Part shown: positions 12,401 to 24,449 of the stretch, one piece after another
How the letters are laid out: each line of letters begins with the position of its first letter
How positions within the stretch are numbered: position 1 is the stretch's first letter
From: Phallusia fumigata
Lineage: Eukaryota > Chordata > Ascidiacea > Phlebobranchia > Ascidiidae
NCBI GenBank assembly: GCA_008931825.1
Contig: QXVZ01000010.1
Coordinates: 1 to 49,337 of the forward strand
DNA length: 49,337 nt
Direction of reading: 5' to 3'
Notes under the pieces: generated by a model
Seen by the model: the letters and a program-made list of their open reading frames with translations, nothing else
Database searches by the model: none
What the model was told of the DNA's origin: nothing
Program-made: the position numbers and the translations under genes

Positions 12401-13030
12401 CTGTTACTCAATATCACTGTCGGACATAAATATGTGTCAACTTCAACTTAACTTTAAAAATGCAGATTGCTTCTTATTCCTTCTTTGCAGTGTCAATACA
12501 TTTCCTAACAAACAATGCAAAAAAACATGCCAACCTTTGAAAGGCAAAACAAACTGCATAGAATTCAGGCGTAAATCGGAACATAAAATAATGGGGGTGG
12601 CGTTCTCCATATTGCCATTGCATGTACACTACGACCCCTACGATATTTTCCACATATATCGTTTCAATTTATTACATTGGAAATACATTAAATACCCGCA
12701 TTACAGTGGGTCACTAATTTCCTTGGCATTTCGAAACAAAAAGTAAAAGATATTTTATCGAATGCAACCAAGTCATTTCTAACACCATGCCTATTGTAAT
12801 TTACATGTCAAAAGCACGATTTAAACCTCACAAACTAACAAATACGGTGACCTGTAGTCACCTTTGACCGAGCTGCAGCAAACAGGACAAAACTCTAAAC
12901 GACCTTTTCCAATGCGGTTTCAGTGATGCGATATAAATTTAACGTTTTGCCCTTTGACGCATTTCCGCTACCACCACGGCATCACAGCTTGATTTTTACA
13001 AACTGAATAGCTACCTAGCAGCATGAGAAG
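9465..13030 (-). repeat. Class I tandem array, second block
   Basis: Three more class I units. C modules lie at 9608-9685 (one base short, so frameshifted), 10680-10752 and 12205-12274. Palindromes lie at 10847-10882 and 12368-12403. Degenerate A modules lie near 10390-10480 and at 11953-12060, and a copy of the long open block at about 11258-11470. The tail at 12590-12725 resembles 34684-34795 in this window. These copies are more diverged than those at 1-7 kb. Confidence 0.7.
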
Positions 13031-13459
13031 AGGTCGGTTTTTAAAAATCAGTGGTATAGTGTAAAAAGCTGCGAAGTCATTACCAAAAATCCGGCCTCAC
13101 TATTCTTAGACTTACGAAAACGCAAATCTGATTTAACTTAAAGCTTACAATTGTTTACTGGTAATGTGCTCGACTCACCTGCTAAAGACCANAGCGTTAA
13201 TTCACTGATCTAGGCTTATTTGCAAAGCTAAACTATTGTACGTTTGAACGATTGTGCGTGGGGATTGCACTGATACTTTTATGTGGACACTTCTGCTGAT
13301 GCTGACAACCGAATAGGCAACGGAACAAACGTGACATGCAAAATAGTAAGTGCAACATGCAAATTATCACGAAAAATCCGGGAAAACTATTCGGAGCAGC
13401 AACAGGAAAGTGTTCACGAAACTTAGCTTCACGAAAACGCAAGCCTTTACTCGACTCAC

Positions 13460-13539
13460 CTGCTGAGCACTGGATCGTTTCAAATCCAAGCAGTCTACAA
13501 GCAGTGGTGGTCTCCTGTGATCAGTGTTGGTCCATGGTT
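13460..13539 (-). other. Module H, copy 2 (exon-like, open)
   Basis: An 80-nt segment with acceptor TTCTTCAG and donor GTGAGT on the minus strand. It is open, beginning PWTNTDHRRPP and ending LDLKRSSAQQ. Its nucleotide sequence aligns with module C, but the first half is read one base out of register with it. Confidence 0.5.
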
Positions 13540-14817
13540 CTGAAGAATAAAAAAACAAAGCGAGAATACAACGCTATTAGTGATACTTAGCTGTTGAAAA
13601 AGAATCGTTTCCTGGTAATGTGCTCCACACACCTGCTGAACAGTAAATCAATTTTATCAGCTGTCCATTTCAAACACCAGTAGTCCTGAAAGCAATCACG
13701 GTGGTGATCAAAGTTTCTGAAGAAAAAACGGCAGAAATAAGAAAACGAGAAATACAACGCAATTAGTGTTGCGTGGTAATAAAAAAATGTATTCAGAATA
13801 ATTAATGCAATTGGCCCACCATGGGCGGTCGGGCACTCTGTACCACCTCCGTATTAAGTTTACTTTGTTATTCTTTCTCTGTCGTAGTAATACTTGTTTA
13901 CAAAGCAGAATTTAAACACACACTTAACGTAAAAAGTATTTTATTGTTGTTTGCTTACATTTGTTATGTGATGCTTTGAAAAACGTTCATGTTCCGGAAA
14001 CCTCCATTACTTTAGCTGCTGCAGGTTTTGCAATCCATTCGATATTTCGGAACAGTGTTGGACAAAACTCTGCAACAAAACTAACAACATAGCTTGTAAG
14101 TTCGAGTAGTTAAGCTTAATATTCGGTTTAGGATTTCATATGCATTCAAATGCAGCAAATGTGTTCAAGGTTATTAATAAGATATAATGGTATAGCGATG
14201 GTATTCTTGCAGCATATTTTAGCGTTAATGCACTGTTCTAGGCCTACTTGCGAAGCTAAACTATTATCAGTTGGAAAGATTGTACTTGGGCTATTCGTTA
14301 TATTTTTATGTGGACACTTCTTCTGATGCTGACAACCGAACAATCAACGGAACATACGTGACATGCAAAATAGTAAGTGCAGCATGCAAATCATTACGAA
14401 AAACCCAGGCTCACTATTCGGAGCAGCAACAGAAAAGTGTCCACGAAACTTAGTTCTACGGAAACTCAAGTTTTTTTAACTTTAACCACTTCCGTATTAA
14501 GTTTATTTCGTTGTTTAATAAACCCTTTATACTGCGTTTATTTAGTAGCATTTTTGTGCTGCTGCAAGTTTTGCAATCCATGTCGGTGTTAAACGGTGTT
14601 AAACAGAAATCTGCAACAAAACTAACAACACAGCTGTAAGTTCGAGTAATTAAGCCTAATGTTCGGTACAAGATTTAACATGCATTCAAATACAGCAAAT
14701 GTGTTTGAGGTTATAAATAAAACCTGCCTACTATTCGGAGCAGCAACAGGAACAAGTCTTCTACGGTTAAGTTAACTTAAAGCTTACAATTGTTTACTGG
14801 TAATGTGCTCGACTCAC

Positions 14818-14897
14818 CTGATGAGCACTGAACCGTTTCAGATCCAAGCAGTTCACAAGCATTGGCGGTTTCCTGTGACCAGTTCTGGTCCAAAGTT
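14818..14897 (-). other. Module H, copy 3 (exon-like, open)
   Basis: An 80-nt segment with acceptor TTCTTCAG and donor GTGAGT on the minus strand. It is open, beginning LWTRTGHRKPP and ending LDLKRFSAHQ. Length and phase are the same as in copies 2 and 4. Confidence 0.5.
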
Positions 14898-15599
14898 CTG
14901 AAGAATAAAATCACAGAAATAATAAAGCGAGAATACAACGCTAATAGTGATGCATAGCTATTAAAACGTGTTTAGGACAACCAATGCAGATGATGTACAA
15001 GGGACGGTCAGCGTGCACTCTGTACCACCTCCGTATAAAGTTGAATTCGTTGTTACACCCTTTATACTGCGTTTATTTAGTTGCATTTTTAGAAATTGAT
15101 TTCAACTTAACTGTGTAAATGCCTGTTGTCTGATTCGTAGTCCCGTTTGTTTTTTATCCGTCTCTGTAATACTTGTCTACAAAAACAATGATATGCAGAA
15201 TTTAAACCCATACTTCACGTAAAAAATGTTTTCTTGTTGTTTGCTTACATTTGTTGTGCGATTCTTTAAAAACGTTCATGTCTCGGATACCGCCATTGCT
15301 TGTGCTGCTGTAAGATTTGCAATCCATTCGAAATTTCGTAAAGGCGTTGGACAGAAATCTGCAACAAAGCTAACAACACAGCTTGTAAGTTTGGAGTAAT
15401 TAAGCCTAATGTTCGGTACAAGATTTAATATGCATTCAAATACAGCAAATGTGTTTGAGGTTATTAATAGGACATAATAGTGTAGCGATGGTATTCTTGC
15501 AGCATATTTTAGCGTAATGCACAGATCATGGCTTACTTGCGGAGCTAAACTACTGTACGTTTAAAAGATTGTGCTTGGGACACGCTTTAATATTTTGAT

Positions 15600-15734
15600 G
15601 TGGACACTTCTGCCAATGCTGACAACCGAATAGTAAACGGAACATACGTGACATGCAAAATAGTAAGTGCAACATGCAAATAAATACGAAAAATCCGGGC
15701 TCACTATTCGGAGCAGCAACAGAAAAGTGTCCAC
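15600..15734. repeat. Long fold-back element, classes II and III
   Basis: About 135 bp whose ends are inverted copies: GTGGACACTT, then CTG/GCTG motifs and CCGAATAGT on the left, and ACTATTCGG, CAGCA and AAGTGTCCAC on the right. The middle holds GTGCAACATGC. Other copies: 8524-8658, 13283-13417, 14310-14444, 18705-18830, 23220-23357, 24984-25116. Truncated copies start at about 9431 and 16553. It lies about 205-242 nt upstream of the i acceptor on the minus strand. It resembles a MITE in shape, but its fixed place in the unit suggests it was multiplied with the array. Confidence 0.75.
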
Positions 15735-15816
15735 GAAACTTAGTCACACGAAAACCCAACTCTTACTTTTAGGTTAACATAAAGCTTACAATCGTTTACT
15801 GGTGTGGTCGACTCAC

Positions 15817-15896
15817 CTTCAGAGCACTGAATCGTTTTAAATCCAAGCAGTTTACAAGCATTGGCGGCCTCCTGTGACTAGTGCTGGTCCAAGGTT
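15817..15896 (-). other. Module H, copy 4 (exon-like, open)
   Basis: An 80-nt segment with acceptor TTTTTTCAG and donor GTGAGT on the minus strand. It is open, beginning PWTSTSHRRPP and ending LDLKRFSALK. The next i module downstream (ending at 15358) has a one-base deletion near its 3' end, so the pair could not be read through. Confidence 0.5.
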
Positions 15897-16618
15897 CTGA
15901 AAAAAATATAGCAGAAACAACAAAGCGAGTATACGACGCTATAGTGATGCATAGCTATTAATAAACGTTTTTAGGACAAACAATGCAATTGGCGTACAAG
16001 GGGCGGTCAGCGTGCACTCTGTACCACCTCCGTATTTTGTTTATTTCGTTGTTTAGCTAACAAATCAAATTGTGTTTAATTCGTTGCATTTTAGGAAATT
16101 CATTTTAACTTAACTGTATAAATGCCGGTTGTCTGATTCGTAGCCTGTTTTGTATCTTTCTCCGTCGCAATAATACTTGTCTACAAAAAAACAACGATAT
16201 CCACAGTTCAAACACACACTTAACGTAAAAAAATATTTTCTTGTTGTTTGGTTACATTTGTTGTGTGATGCTTGTTCGTATCTCGTCATTACTTGTGCTG
16301 TTGCAGGTTTTTCAATCAACTCGATATTTCGGAACGGTGTCGGACAGAAATCGGCAACAAAACTAACAACACAGCTTGTAAGTTCCTGTCCATTCAAATA
16401 CAGTAAAAGTGTTTAGTAATGAGGTATAATAGTGCTGCGATGGTATTCTTTCTGCATATTTCAGTGTTAATTCATTGATCTAGGCTTATTTGCGAAACTA
16501 AACTAGCATAAGTTTAAACGAGTGTGCTAGGGTAACACGTTAATGTTTTAATGATGACACTTCTGCCGAAGCTGACAACCAAATAGTCAACGGAACATAC
16601 GTGACATGCAAAATAGTG

Positions 16619-18640
16619 CAAAGCGCAAAAACATATCGAAATGGCCAAATAGTGTTCACCCTGCTTAGCCTTCAGCAACCGAATTTTGAAAGAGAAATTC
16701 ATGTCAAACGAACTTAAGCGGGACAGATTAAACCGGCAATGTGCTTGACTACAGTTAATCACCTGTTGCGCAATACGACGTCCGATCGAAGCAGTCCTAC
16801 AAGCGNTCGGGGATCCCAGCAACTGTAGACGAAAATGGACTTTTCTCAAATACTTTTTTATTCCTTGGCAACGGCAAGACCCAAGTTCCTGAAACTAAAA
16901 TATCAGAGACAGAAAAGTGCAAATTTTTCTCTCACTTGTGAAACACAGCGCAAAGACGTATCGCGAAGGCTAAACAGTGTGCACCCTGATTAGTCTTCCC
17001 AAAATAAATTTTGGTTAGTCGATTGATCCTACAGCATTATCTTAAGTTTTGTCTAACGGGAATGTGCTTGACACCTGTTGATCATCAAAATTGTTTCAAT
17101 CAATTGTCCGTTTCAAATCCCAGTAGTCCCACAAGCAGTGATTGTCTCCTGTGACGCCTGTACGCAAGATTATTGATAAAAAGTATTTAGAAATGCGATT
17201 GGCATGCAAGGGGCTGCCAACCTGCACTTTGTGTCACCTCCGGAATAAGTTTATTTCAGCAATTTCGATTTCGTTTAGTTATCACATAGTAGAAAAAATG
17301 ATTTTCGCTTAACTGTGCAAATGCCGGTCGGCCGATTCTGGTAGTTTTTTTCTTTTCTTCTTCTTTGCAGAAATACATGTCTGCAAAACAAATAAACATA
17401 GGGAAAAGATTTAAACACACACTATAGGGAAAAAATGTATTTTGTCTTGTTTGCTTACATTTGTTGTCTGATACATCGAGTAATCGAGTAACATTTGCCT
17501 AATAGATTCCTTCGCTGCTTTTGCTGCTGCATCTGCAACAAAACTTACAACAGCATTCCAGTTTACGAAGGTAAGGCTAATATTGGATGTAGGATTACAC
17601 TCAAGTATAGCGACTCAAAATAAAAACATGCCAGCACTGACAGAAATATTTAGCGAAGGCTAAACAGTGTGCACCCTGATTAGCTTTCACCGAACGAGTT
17701 TTGTTTAGCCAATTGATCCTCCAGCATTTTTTTACATTGCTTTCCGTTTACTGGTGATGGGGTCGACTCACCTGTTGATCATCGAATCGTTTCAATCAGT
17801 TGTTCGTTTCAAATCCCAGCAGTCCTTAAGCAGTGATTGCCCGTGCTAGAAGGTTTTAAAGAAGAAGTGGCAGAAATACAAACATGGAAGATCTAATGCT
17901 AATGGTGACTGATTGTTTGTTCAGAACAATCAAGGCAATTGGCGTACAAGAGGGCGGTCAGCGTGCACTCTATACCGCCAACGTATCAAGTTTAATTTTT
18001 TATAGAGAGAAAGACAATGTGCAGAATTTCACACATACACTATGTGGAAAAAGTGTTTTTACTTGTTTACTTACATTTGTTGTGTTAAGCATCGAATGAC
18101 GTTTTTGTACCAGATTCCTTCATTGCGTTTGCTTCTGCATCTGTAACACAACAGTATTTTAGTTCAATCAATTAAGCTTAATATTAGATGAAGGATTTCA
18201 CATGCATTTGGACATAGCAAATGGATTTGGGTGTGATACAGTTTTATCACTAGGAAGTTTTCCTGCGTATTTTCCTTGTCAGCGGTCGTCGGATTCGTAG
18301 TTTTTTCTCATCGCAGTAATACTAACACTCAGTAGCCTACAGAAACAATCAGTGGTATTTGTAAACATACGGAAAAATGTTTTATGTTTGTTTGCTTACG
18401 TTTGTTGTGTGATGCATCTAATAACATTTGTGTACCGAATTCCTCTGATACTTTTGCTGCGGCATCTGCAACAAAACTAACAACAGCCTTACGATTCAAG
18501 CACTTAAGCCTAATTTTAGATGTAGGAATCCCTATGTACAGTATGGCAAATAGGTTTTAGTTTAATATAATAGTATGGCTTATGGGTTTTTTTTGCTGCA
18601 TATTTTAGTAGTGGTTTGCTGACCCTAGTTTACTTTAATT
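16619..18640 (-). repeat. Degraded mixture of class I and II units
   Basis: Class I pieces are joined to class II pieces. A truncated fold-back ends at about 16618 and continues as class I sequence with a weak palindrome (16643-16670) and a C module fragment (from 16757). After an N at 16806 an A-like module follows, with a palindrome at 16968-16995. From 17.0 kb on there are weak class II copies (palindrome 17945-17985, i-like modules near 17.5, 18.1 and 18.45 kb). Reading frames are mostly broken. Confidence 0.6.
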
Positions 18641-20500
18641 TTCTATGATAAGTTTATGATTTTGCTTGAATTCGTTTGTGTTTATGATTCGTTCATGTTT
18701 TGTTGTGGATACTTCTACTGATGCTGACAACCGAATAATCAACCGAACACACGTGACATGCAAACAAGTGAATGCAACATGCAAATCAGTAAACAACACC
18801 GGTCTCGCTATACGGAGCAGCACCAGGAAGTTCATATAGGCAACAAAATAAGCTCCTGGAAGCCTGTGCTATTCGCAACCTAATAACTACGTATAAATGT
18901 TCTATTAACGTACGCCATACTGACATGGATTTAATAACATATTCTGTGTTCCATTCCGATAAACACCGATTAAACTTCAATATTTGTAAGTTCACTTACA
19001 TGCTGCGGACAAGTTGACACGTTGACTTGCACATGGCTTCCGCCTTTATGAATTCCTGTCGAAATCAAGGTGTTGTTAGGTGAACAAAGGCAACAAGATC
19101 AAAATTCGTTGGATTTGTACCGATTTTGTTCATATTTGTATGTGCGGTTTGCATGGTTTATAAAGTTTTGTCGCAGATTTCGATGCTCAGATTACTGACA
19201 CTTCTAACATAGGACAATATAACAACACTGCGTCGCACAAACTCAGTTCTACCCACCATGGTTTTGTCGCAACTGAATAAACGCTCACTCCGGTTCCGTT
19301 TCTTTTCCTGTAAAACGAAGCAGAAAAAGTACTGAGAATTTATAGGGATATGTCATCAAGTTCACAAATTGTTTTTCAACATGCAAAGACAGGATAGGTG
19401 CACGCTATACTGCCTTCGCATATGTTAACAGAAAATGTAATAGAATCACCGAAAATTTCTGTTGATTTCTGTTGCTTTTTCTCTAAGACGTATTTGATTG
19501 TCTTCTATTCGTGTAGGAATATGATTTCTGTATTGTAGTTCGATAAAGGGTTTTGACGAAAATCTGCAACAAAACTAACATAATTAAAGTTTATCGTAAA
19601 TGTACCGACATTATGTCAAACAATGACTTATATTAACGCTTAGTCGCCGATCACGCAGCAAACATGCAAGTAGGTTGCTTTAACTTCAATAGTTAACAAT
19701 AACGAAATATTAATGTTGCGTCATTGCACAAGGTTAAATTTGTGTATCCTGTTAGGTTGGCTAAAGGTTAAGTCAAAACATTATTTTGGTGTGCATACAT
19801 AGCAACAATTGTTAAAATTATGCCAATAGGGACATTATGTGTTCGACAGTAATTATAGGTCCCGAAATCAGTCCCTAAAAAAATAAAAATATAGTTCGGA
19901 TGAAAATTCGTTAACTAATTGTTTGGAATCACTGTCTTATTCATCTTAGTTCCTTTCTACCCACGGTTTTAGCAACTGGTTATGGATTGCATTCTGCTAT
20001 CGTCAATTAAACACGCGCCCTTAATATTAACTATTCGTAACAAAAGGCAACAAGATTAAAATTCGTTGTATTTGTACCGACTTCGTTGACTTTATATGTT
20101 GTTAGCATGGTTGATGGTTTTGACCTAGAAAATGCGTCGTTAAGTCTTCTATGGACTAAGGGTAGTCAATTGTGCAGCGTGTTGACAAAGCCAAACAAAG
20201 GAAATCATGATACTTGCCTGCATAAACTTGGCAACATTTGCACAAAGAAGCGAGAACTATTTGACAGTAACTCAACTTTATCTGAATGTGAAGTAACACT
20301 TTTACCCACCTTGGTTTTGTCACAACTGAAAACACGCTCACTCCGCTTCCGTTTCTTTTCCCGTGGAACGAAGCACTTTTTTCTCATCTTGGTTCTTTTC
20401 CTCGTGAATACATAAGAACTCTTAGTTTTCTCTACTGTGAAAAAAAAGCAGTACGAAGTATGCAGCGCCACATGCAATCAAATTGAGTTCATATATTTTA

Positions 20501-20545
20501 GCATGCGAAGACAGCATAAGTGCACGTTATACTGTCTTCGTATGC
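20501..20545. repeat. P3 palindromes (GTGCAC core), class III
   Basis: Arms GCATGCGAAGACAG and CTGTCTTCGTATGC flank a centre with GTGCAC. Other copies: 19381-19421, 21675-21715, 22233-22279, 24222-24265, 25542-25585, with a half copy near 22500-22540. They lie 62-83 nt upstream of the acceptor of the basic module on the minus strand. Next to the core, an A..T pair in most copies is G..C in the 19381 and 21675 copies. Confidence 0.8.
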
Positions 20546-20806
20546 TCGCCCTCAAACTTATGTTACACCAGTTAATCATAAAGTTGTATTTACTTTAAAT
20601 TAAAGAATTTATTGCCTGTTTATTTAGTATTTTTCTTTAGGTTTAATGGTCCAAGCGGCGGTGAAGCAATCAGCGGATGGTATCACAGCAGTAATCAGAA
20701 TCAACACAACACCTGAAACAAAATGATCCAACGGCAGTACCCTGCATTTGGTAACTTATCTAAGGTTACTGAGCAACAAATTACATTCCGGTATCGGTCC
20801 AGAAGC

Positions 20807-20828
20807 AAACTGGTGTGCACCCCAGTTT
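20807..20828. repeat. P4 palindromes (GTGCAC core), class III
   Basis: Arms AAACTGG and CCAGTTT around GTGCAC. Other copies at 24542-24563 and 25863-25884 have one weakened arm. The gap to the acceptor of module X2 on the minus strand is 93-95 nt in all three. Confidence 0.7.
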
Positions 20829-20875
20829 AATTTTGCACCAACACCGAAAAAGTATATTTAAAACAATACAATTAC

Positions 20876-21075
20876 CCGAGTACTATCTGCTTCTGAGCCG
20901 TATTTGCACATGCCTCCTTTCCCAGCGCTACCTTTGCTATGAGTCGCAAAAAAAAGAATGACTCATCACACGCACCACATCGATGTGGATCGCCCTTTTC
21001 CTTTCTTTCTTTCGACCAATTGAAACGCTGGCTTCTGAAACGTCACAGGCATGCTCGTTAACCGTCCAATGGCTT
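20876..21075 (-). promoter_or_regulatory. Promoter-like CCAAT/CRE segment, copy 1
   Basis: CCAAT boxes at 21016-21020 and 21066-21070 flank an AACGTCAC half-CRE. Downstream on the minus strand is a segment starting ATGAGTCATTC and ending at a GTAATT donor (exon-like edge at 20876). The order of boxes matches 25932-26290. The possible first-exon frame closes after a few codons, so if transcribed this copy is unlikely to encode the same peptide. Confidence 0.5.
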
Positions 21076-24000
21076 ACTATAGTTCATGGTTTTGACAACT
21101 GGTTTTGGGTTGTATTCTACTGAACGTCAATTAAACACGCGTTATTATTATTTGTGAGTTTACTTACATTTAGCAGTTAGATGCTGTAGACACGTTAACT
21201 TGCACCCACCTTCCGCCTTTATGAATTCGTGTTGAAATTTAGGCCTAAACAAAAGCCTGAACAAAAGCAACAAGATCAAAATTCGTTGTATTTGACAGAC
21301 TTTGTTAACGTATGTGGTTAGCTTAGTTTTGTTGCACATTTGACTACTGACACTTATAACCTAGCAAAATGTGACGTTACTGCGTCGTTCAAACTAAGTC
21401 TTCTATGAACTAAGAGTTGTAAATTTTGCAGCGTATTGACAAAACCAGACAAAAAATTAACATACTTGAAAAAACTTAGCAACACATGTACATTAAGCGA
21501 GAACTATTAAACAGTAACTTAAATTATTCTGAAGTCACCCTCCTACTCACTTTGGTTTCGTAGTAACTGAAAACACGCTCACCCCGCTTCCGTTTCTTTT
21601 CCTGCAAAACGAAGCAGAAGAAGTACTAAGAATTTAAAAAGCGATGTTACCAAATTCACAAAATGTTTGTCAACACGCGAAGACAGGATAGGTGCACGCT
21701 ACACTATGTTCGCATGGGTCGACAGGAAAAGTAATAGCATCACCGAAATCGTTGATTTCAGTTGATTTTCTGACTTGTCTCCGATTGTTTTCTATACGTG
21801 TACGAATGTAATTTCTGTCTAGTAATTCGTTGATGGATGTTGACGAATATCTGAAACAAAACTAACGTAATTGAAGTTAATCGTAAATGTACCGACGTTA
21901 TGTCAAAGAGCAACTAATATTAATTATTGGTTGTCAATCACGCAGCAAATATGCAAGTAGGTTCCTTTAACTTACTTAGTTGACAACATTTAAGCCTAAA
22001 TAAGAATGTTGCGTCATTGCACAAGGCTAAATTTGTGTATTCTGTTAGGTTAGCTAAAGCTAAAGCGAAACATTATGAAAAACGAAAATTCACAACTTAA
22101 CTGTGCGAAGTCACTGTCTTTTTTATCTTTGTTCTCTTACACTCGACAAGATGAGAACTCTGTTTCTTCTTCTGTGAAAAAAATACAGAAGCTGTACAAA
22201 AAAATCTAATCGAAAACAGTTCAAATATTTTAGCATACGAAGACAGCATATAGATGCACGTTATACTGTCTTTGTATGCTTGACCAAAAATGTAATATAA
22301 GTAATAATTGTTCATCGTGAATTAAATTTACTTTACTCTTATGAATGGAAATTGAATATCTATAGTTTCCATAGTGTTCTCCCACACCCGTATACACGCA
22401 CAAGGATTTCTTTTCTGCAAACAGAAAAAAGCAAAGCATTACTAGAAATTCAACGCGATTTGAAACCTATACAATTCGCAACATGTTTAAATTTATTAAC
22501 ATGCAAAGTGCAAAGTGCTAGTTATACTGTCTTCGTATTCTTGATCTATAATTGCACGCAATACAACACAAGTTAATCGTTAGTCACATTTACTCGACCT
22601 GTAAGATTGACTTGCCTGTTTAATTTCCTTGCCAACGTTTATTCAATTCTAAATGTCCGGGCGAGCAATCAGTGGAGGCCTTGACAGCATTATTCAGAAG
22701 CCACACGAGTACCTGAAACAAAATGGATGAACAGCAGTACCATTTAACAAGTTGTCCAAGCTTTCAAAACAGCTTCGGTATTGGTCCTGAAGCAAACTTT
22801 TACTTTTGCATCGACGCCGAAAAAGTTTTTTAGGCAATAAATGGCTTGATGGAAAACACTTAAAATATAGAATGTCGAAGCACATACATAATCGTGTATG
22901 GAAGGTTGTTTACTTACATTTGACATGCGATCTTGATAAACATAAACCGGTGCTTTTGTTAGAAAAGCTTTATCAATCCACATTCCGGAACCGTTTAATA
23001 CACATCTGCAACAAAACTAACAACGGGGTTGAAGTTCGATGTACAAGCTCCACGATATATTAGGTGTAATACTCCACGTGTATTTATACGTTTAAAGTTC
23101 TTTTGACGGTATGGCTACGATTAATTTTACTGCGTATTTAACGTTCGCAAACCTACATGTTAACTTAATATGTCAAGCCTATAGCAATTTAAACGATTTT
23201 GGTTTGTTAACATTTTGATGTGGACACTTCTCCTGATGCTGACAACGGAATAGCCAACGGAACAAACGTGGCATGCAAGATAGTAAGTGCAACATGCAAA
23301 TCATGCAAAAATTAATACCGGGCTAACTATTCGTGGCAGCAACGGGGAAGTGTTCACGAAACTTAGTTTTAACTTTATAATTTTGCTTTATCTTTAATTT
23401 TAAGGTTGTTGTAGCCCATTCAACTCATCGCTTAAACCATAAAAATGTTTAGTGCTTGGTACCGGGGCACTGCAACCTTTCAAACTGCGTATTGTTTATC
23501 GTTATTTGCTATAAATCGACAATTTTTAGCCAAACGCTACGTTTTAACAACGTGCACAATAGTGCTTTGCGCGAAGGAATTTATTTTTTTTTTTATATAC
23601 TACTGTTGTTAGTTTTACTTTAGGATTTAGATCCTCAGATTCCTAAAACTCCTCAGGTGCTATTTAGCCCCGGATTTGACTTTACACTTAATATTATAGT
23701 ATACGTAATGGCGGCCGTGCATTGACAAAAAGTCATGGGCAGGATAAAGACATGTTTCTACACTTTTCAGCAAGAGTTTTGCCGTTCATTTGAGACTCAT
23801 TACTGCCACTTCTAACCTTCCAGAACATAGCTATCCCACGTCGAAGCGAAGGGGCTCAGCAACCAACAAACTATATTTGCCATAAACGATGAAACAATTA
23901 TGCAGCAAACAGGCGTTTTAAACGAAGTAAGACAAATGCATTATTGAGTATAGGGAGGCTGTTGAAAAGTAAAGTTTAGTATTTTTGTGAGAGTTGTAAA

Positions 24001-24340
24001 AATGCACCTATATACCGGGGGCGTATCTGCGAAAGTAATTTCGCCGGGACGTCAATGAAAAAAGAGTAACTTAACTTACTTCTTCTCGTCTTGTTTTCTC
24101 GCTCCCACCTACACGAGGATTCTGCATCCGTGTCTTTTTCTGCGAAACAAAGCAGAAGCAGTACCGGGAATTCAACTCCTAATGTAACCTATACAATTCA
24201 CAACACGTTTAAATTTGTCAACATGCGAAGACAGGATAAGTGCACGTTATACTGTCTTCGTATGCTCGAACTAAAATTTAACACAATATCACACCAGTTT
24301 ATCCGTGATTAGATATAGTCGACCTTTAAGATTTTCTTGC

Positions 24341-24449
24341 CTGGTTTACGTAAATTTCTTTGACAAGGTGTTTTAGGTTCAAATGTGCGGGCGGCGGTCG
24401 AGCAATAATCGGACGGAATGACAGCATTATTAAGAAGCCACACGAAGAT
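24341..24449 (-). other. Module X2, open copy with GC donor
   Basis: A 109-nt segment with acceptor TTGTTTCAG on the minus strand. It is open for 36 codons plus one base and contains VWLLNNAV. Its 3' edge reads CCAG then GCAAGA, a GC-type donor. Other copies: 22616-22712 (VWLLNNAV kept, stop near the end), 25661-25768 (frameshifted) and 20616-20712 (diverged). The first two end with GCAAGT, the last with the weaker GCAATA. Confidence 0.45.

Larger units (their letters stand above)
13031..16618 (-). repeat. Class II tandem array, main block
   Basis: Class II units of about 1.0-1.35 kb: palindromes at about 13821-13851, 14995-15034 and 15995-16034; H modules at 13460-13539, 14818-14897 and 15817-15896; fold-backs at 13283-13417, 14310-14444 and 15600-15734. 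Minus-strand order is palindrome, H, fold-back, i, then the next palindrome. A single N at 13192 breaks an H module, and the adjoining sequence resumes at a different point of the unit, so this is probably an assembly join. Confidence 0.75.
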
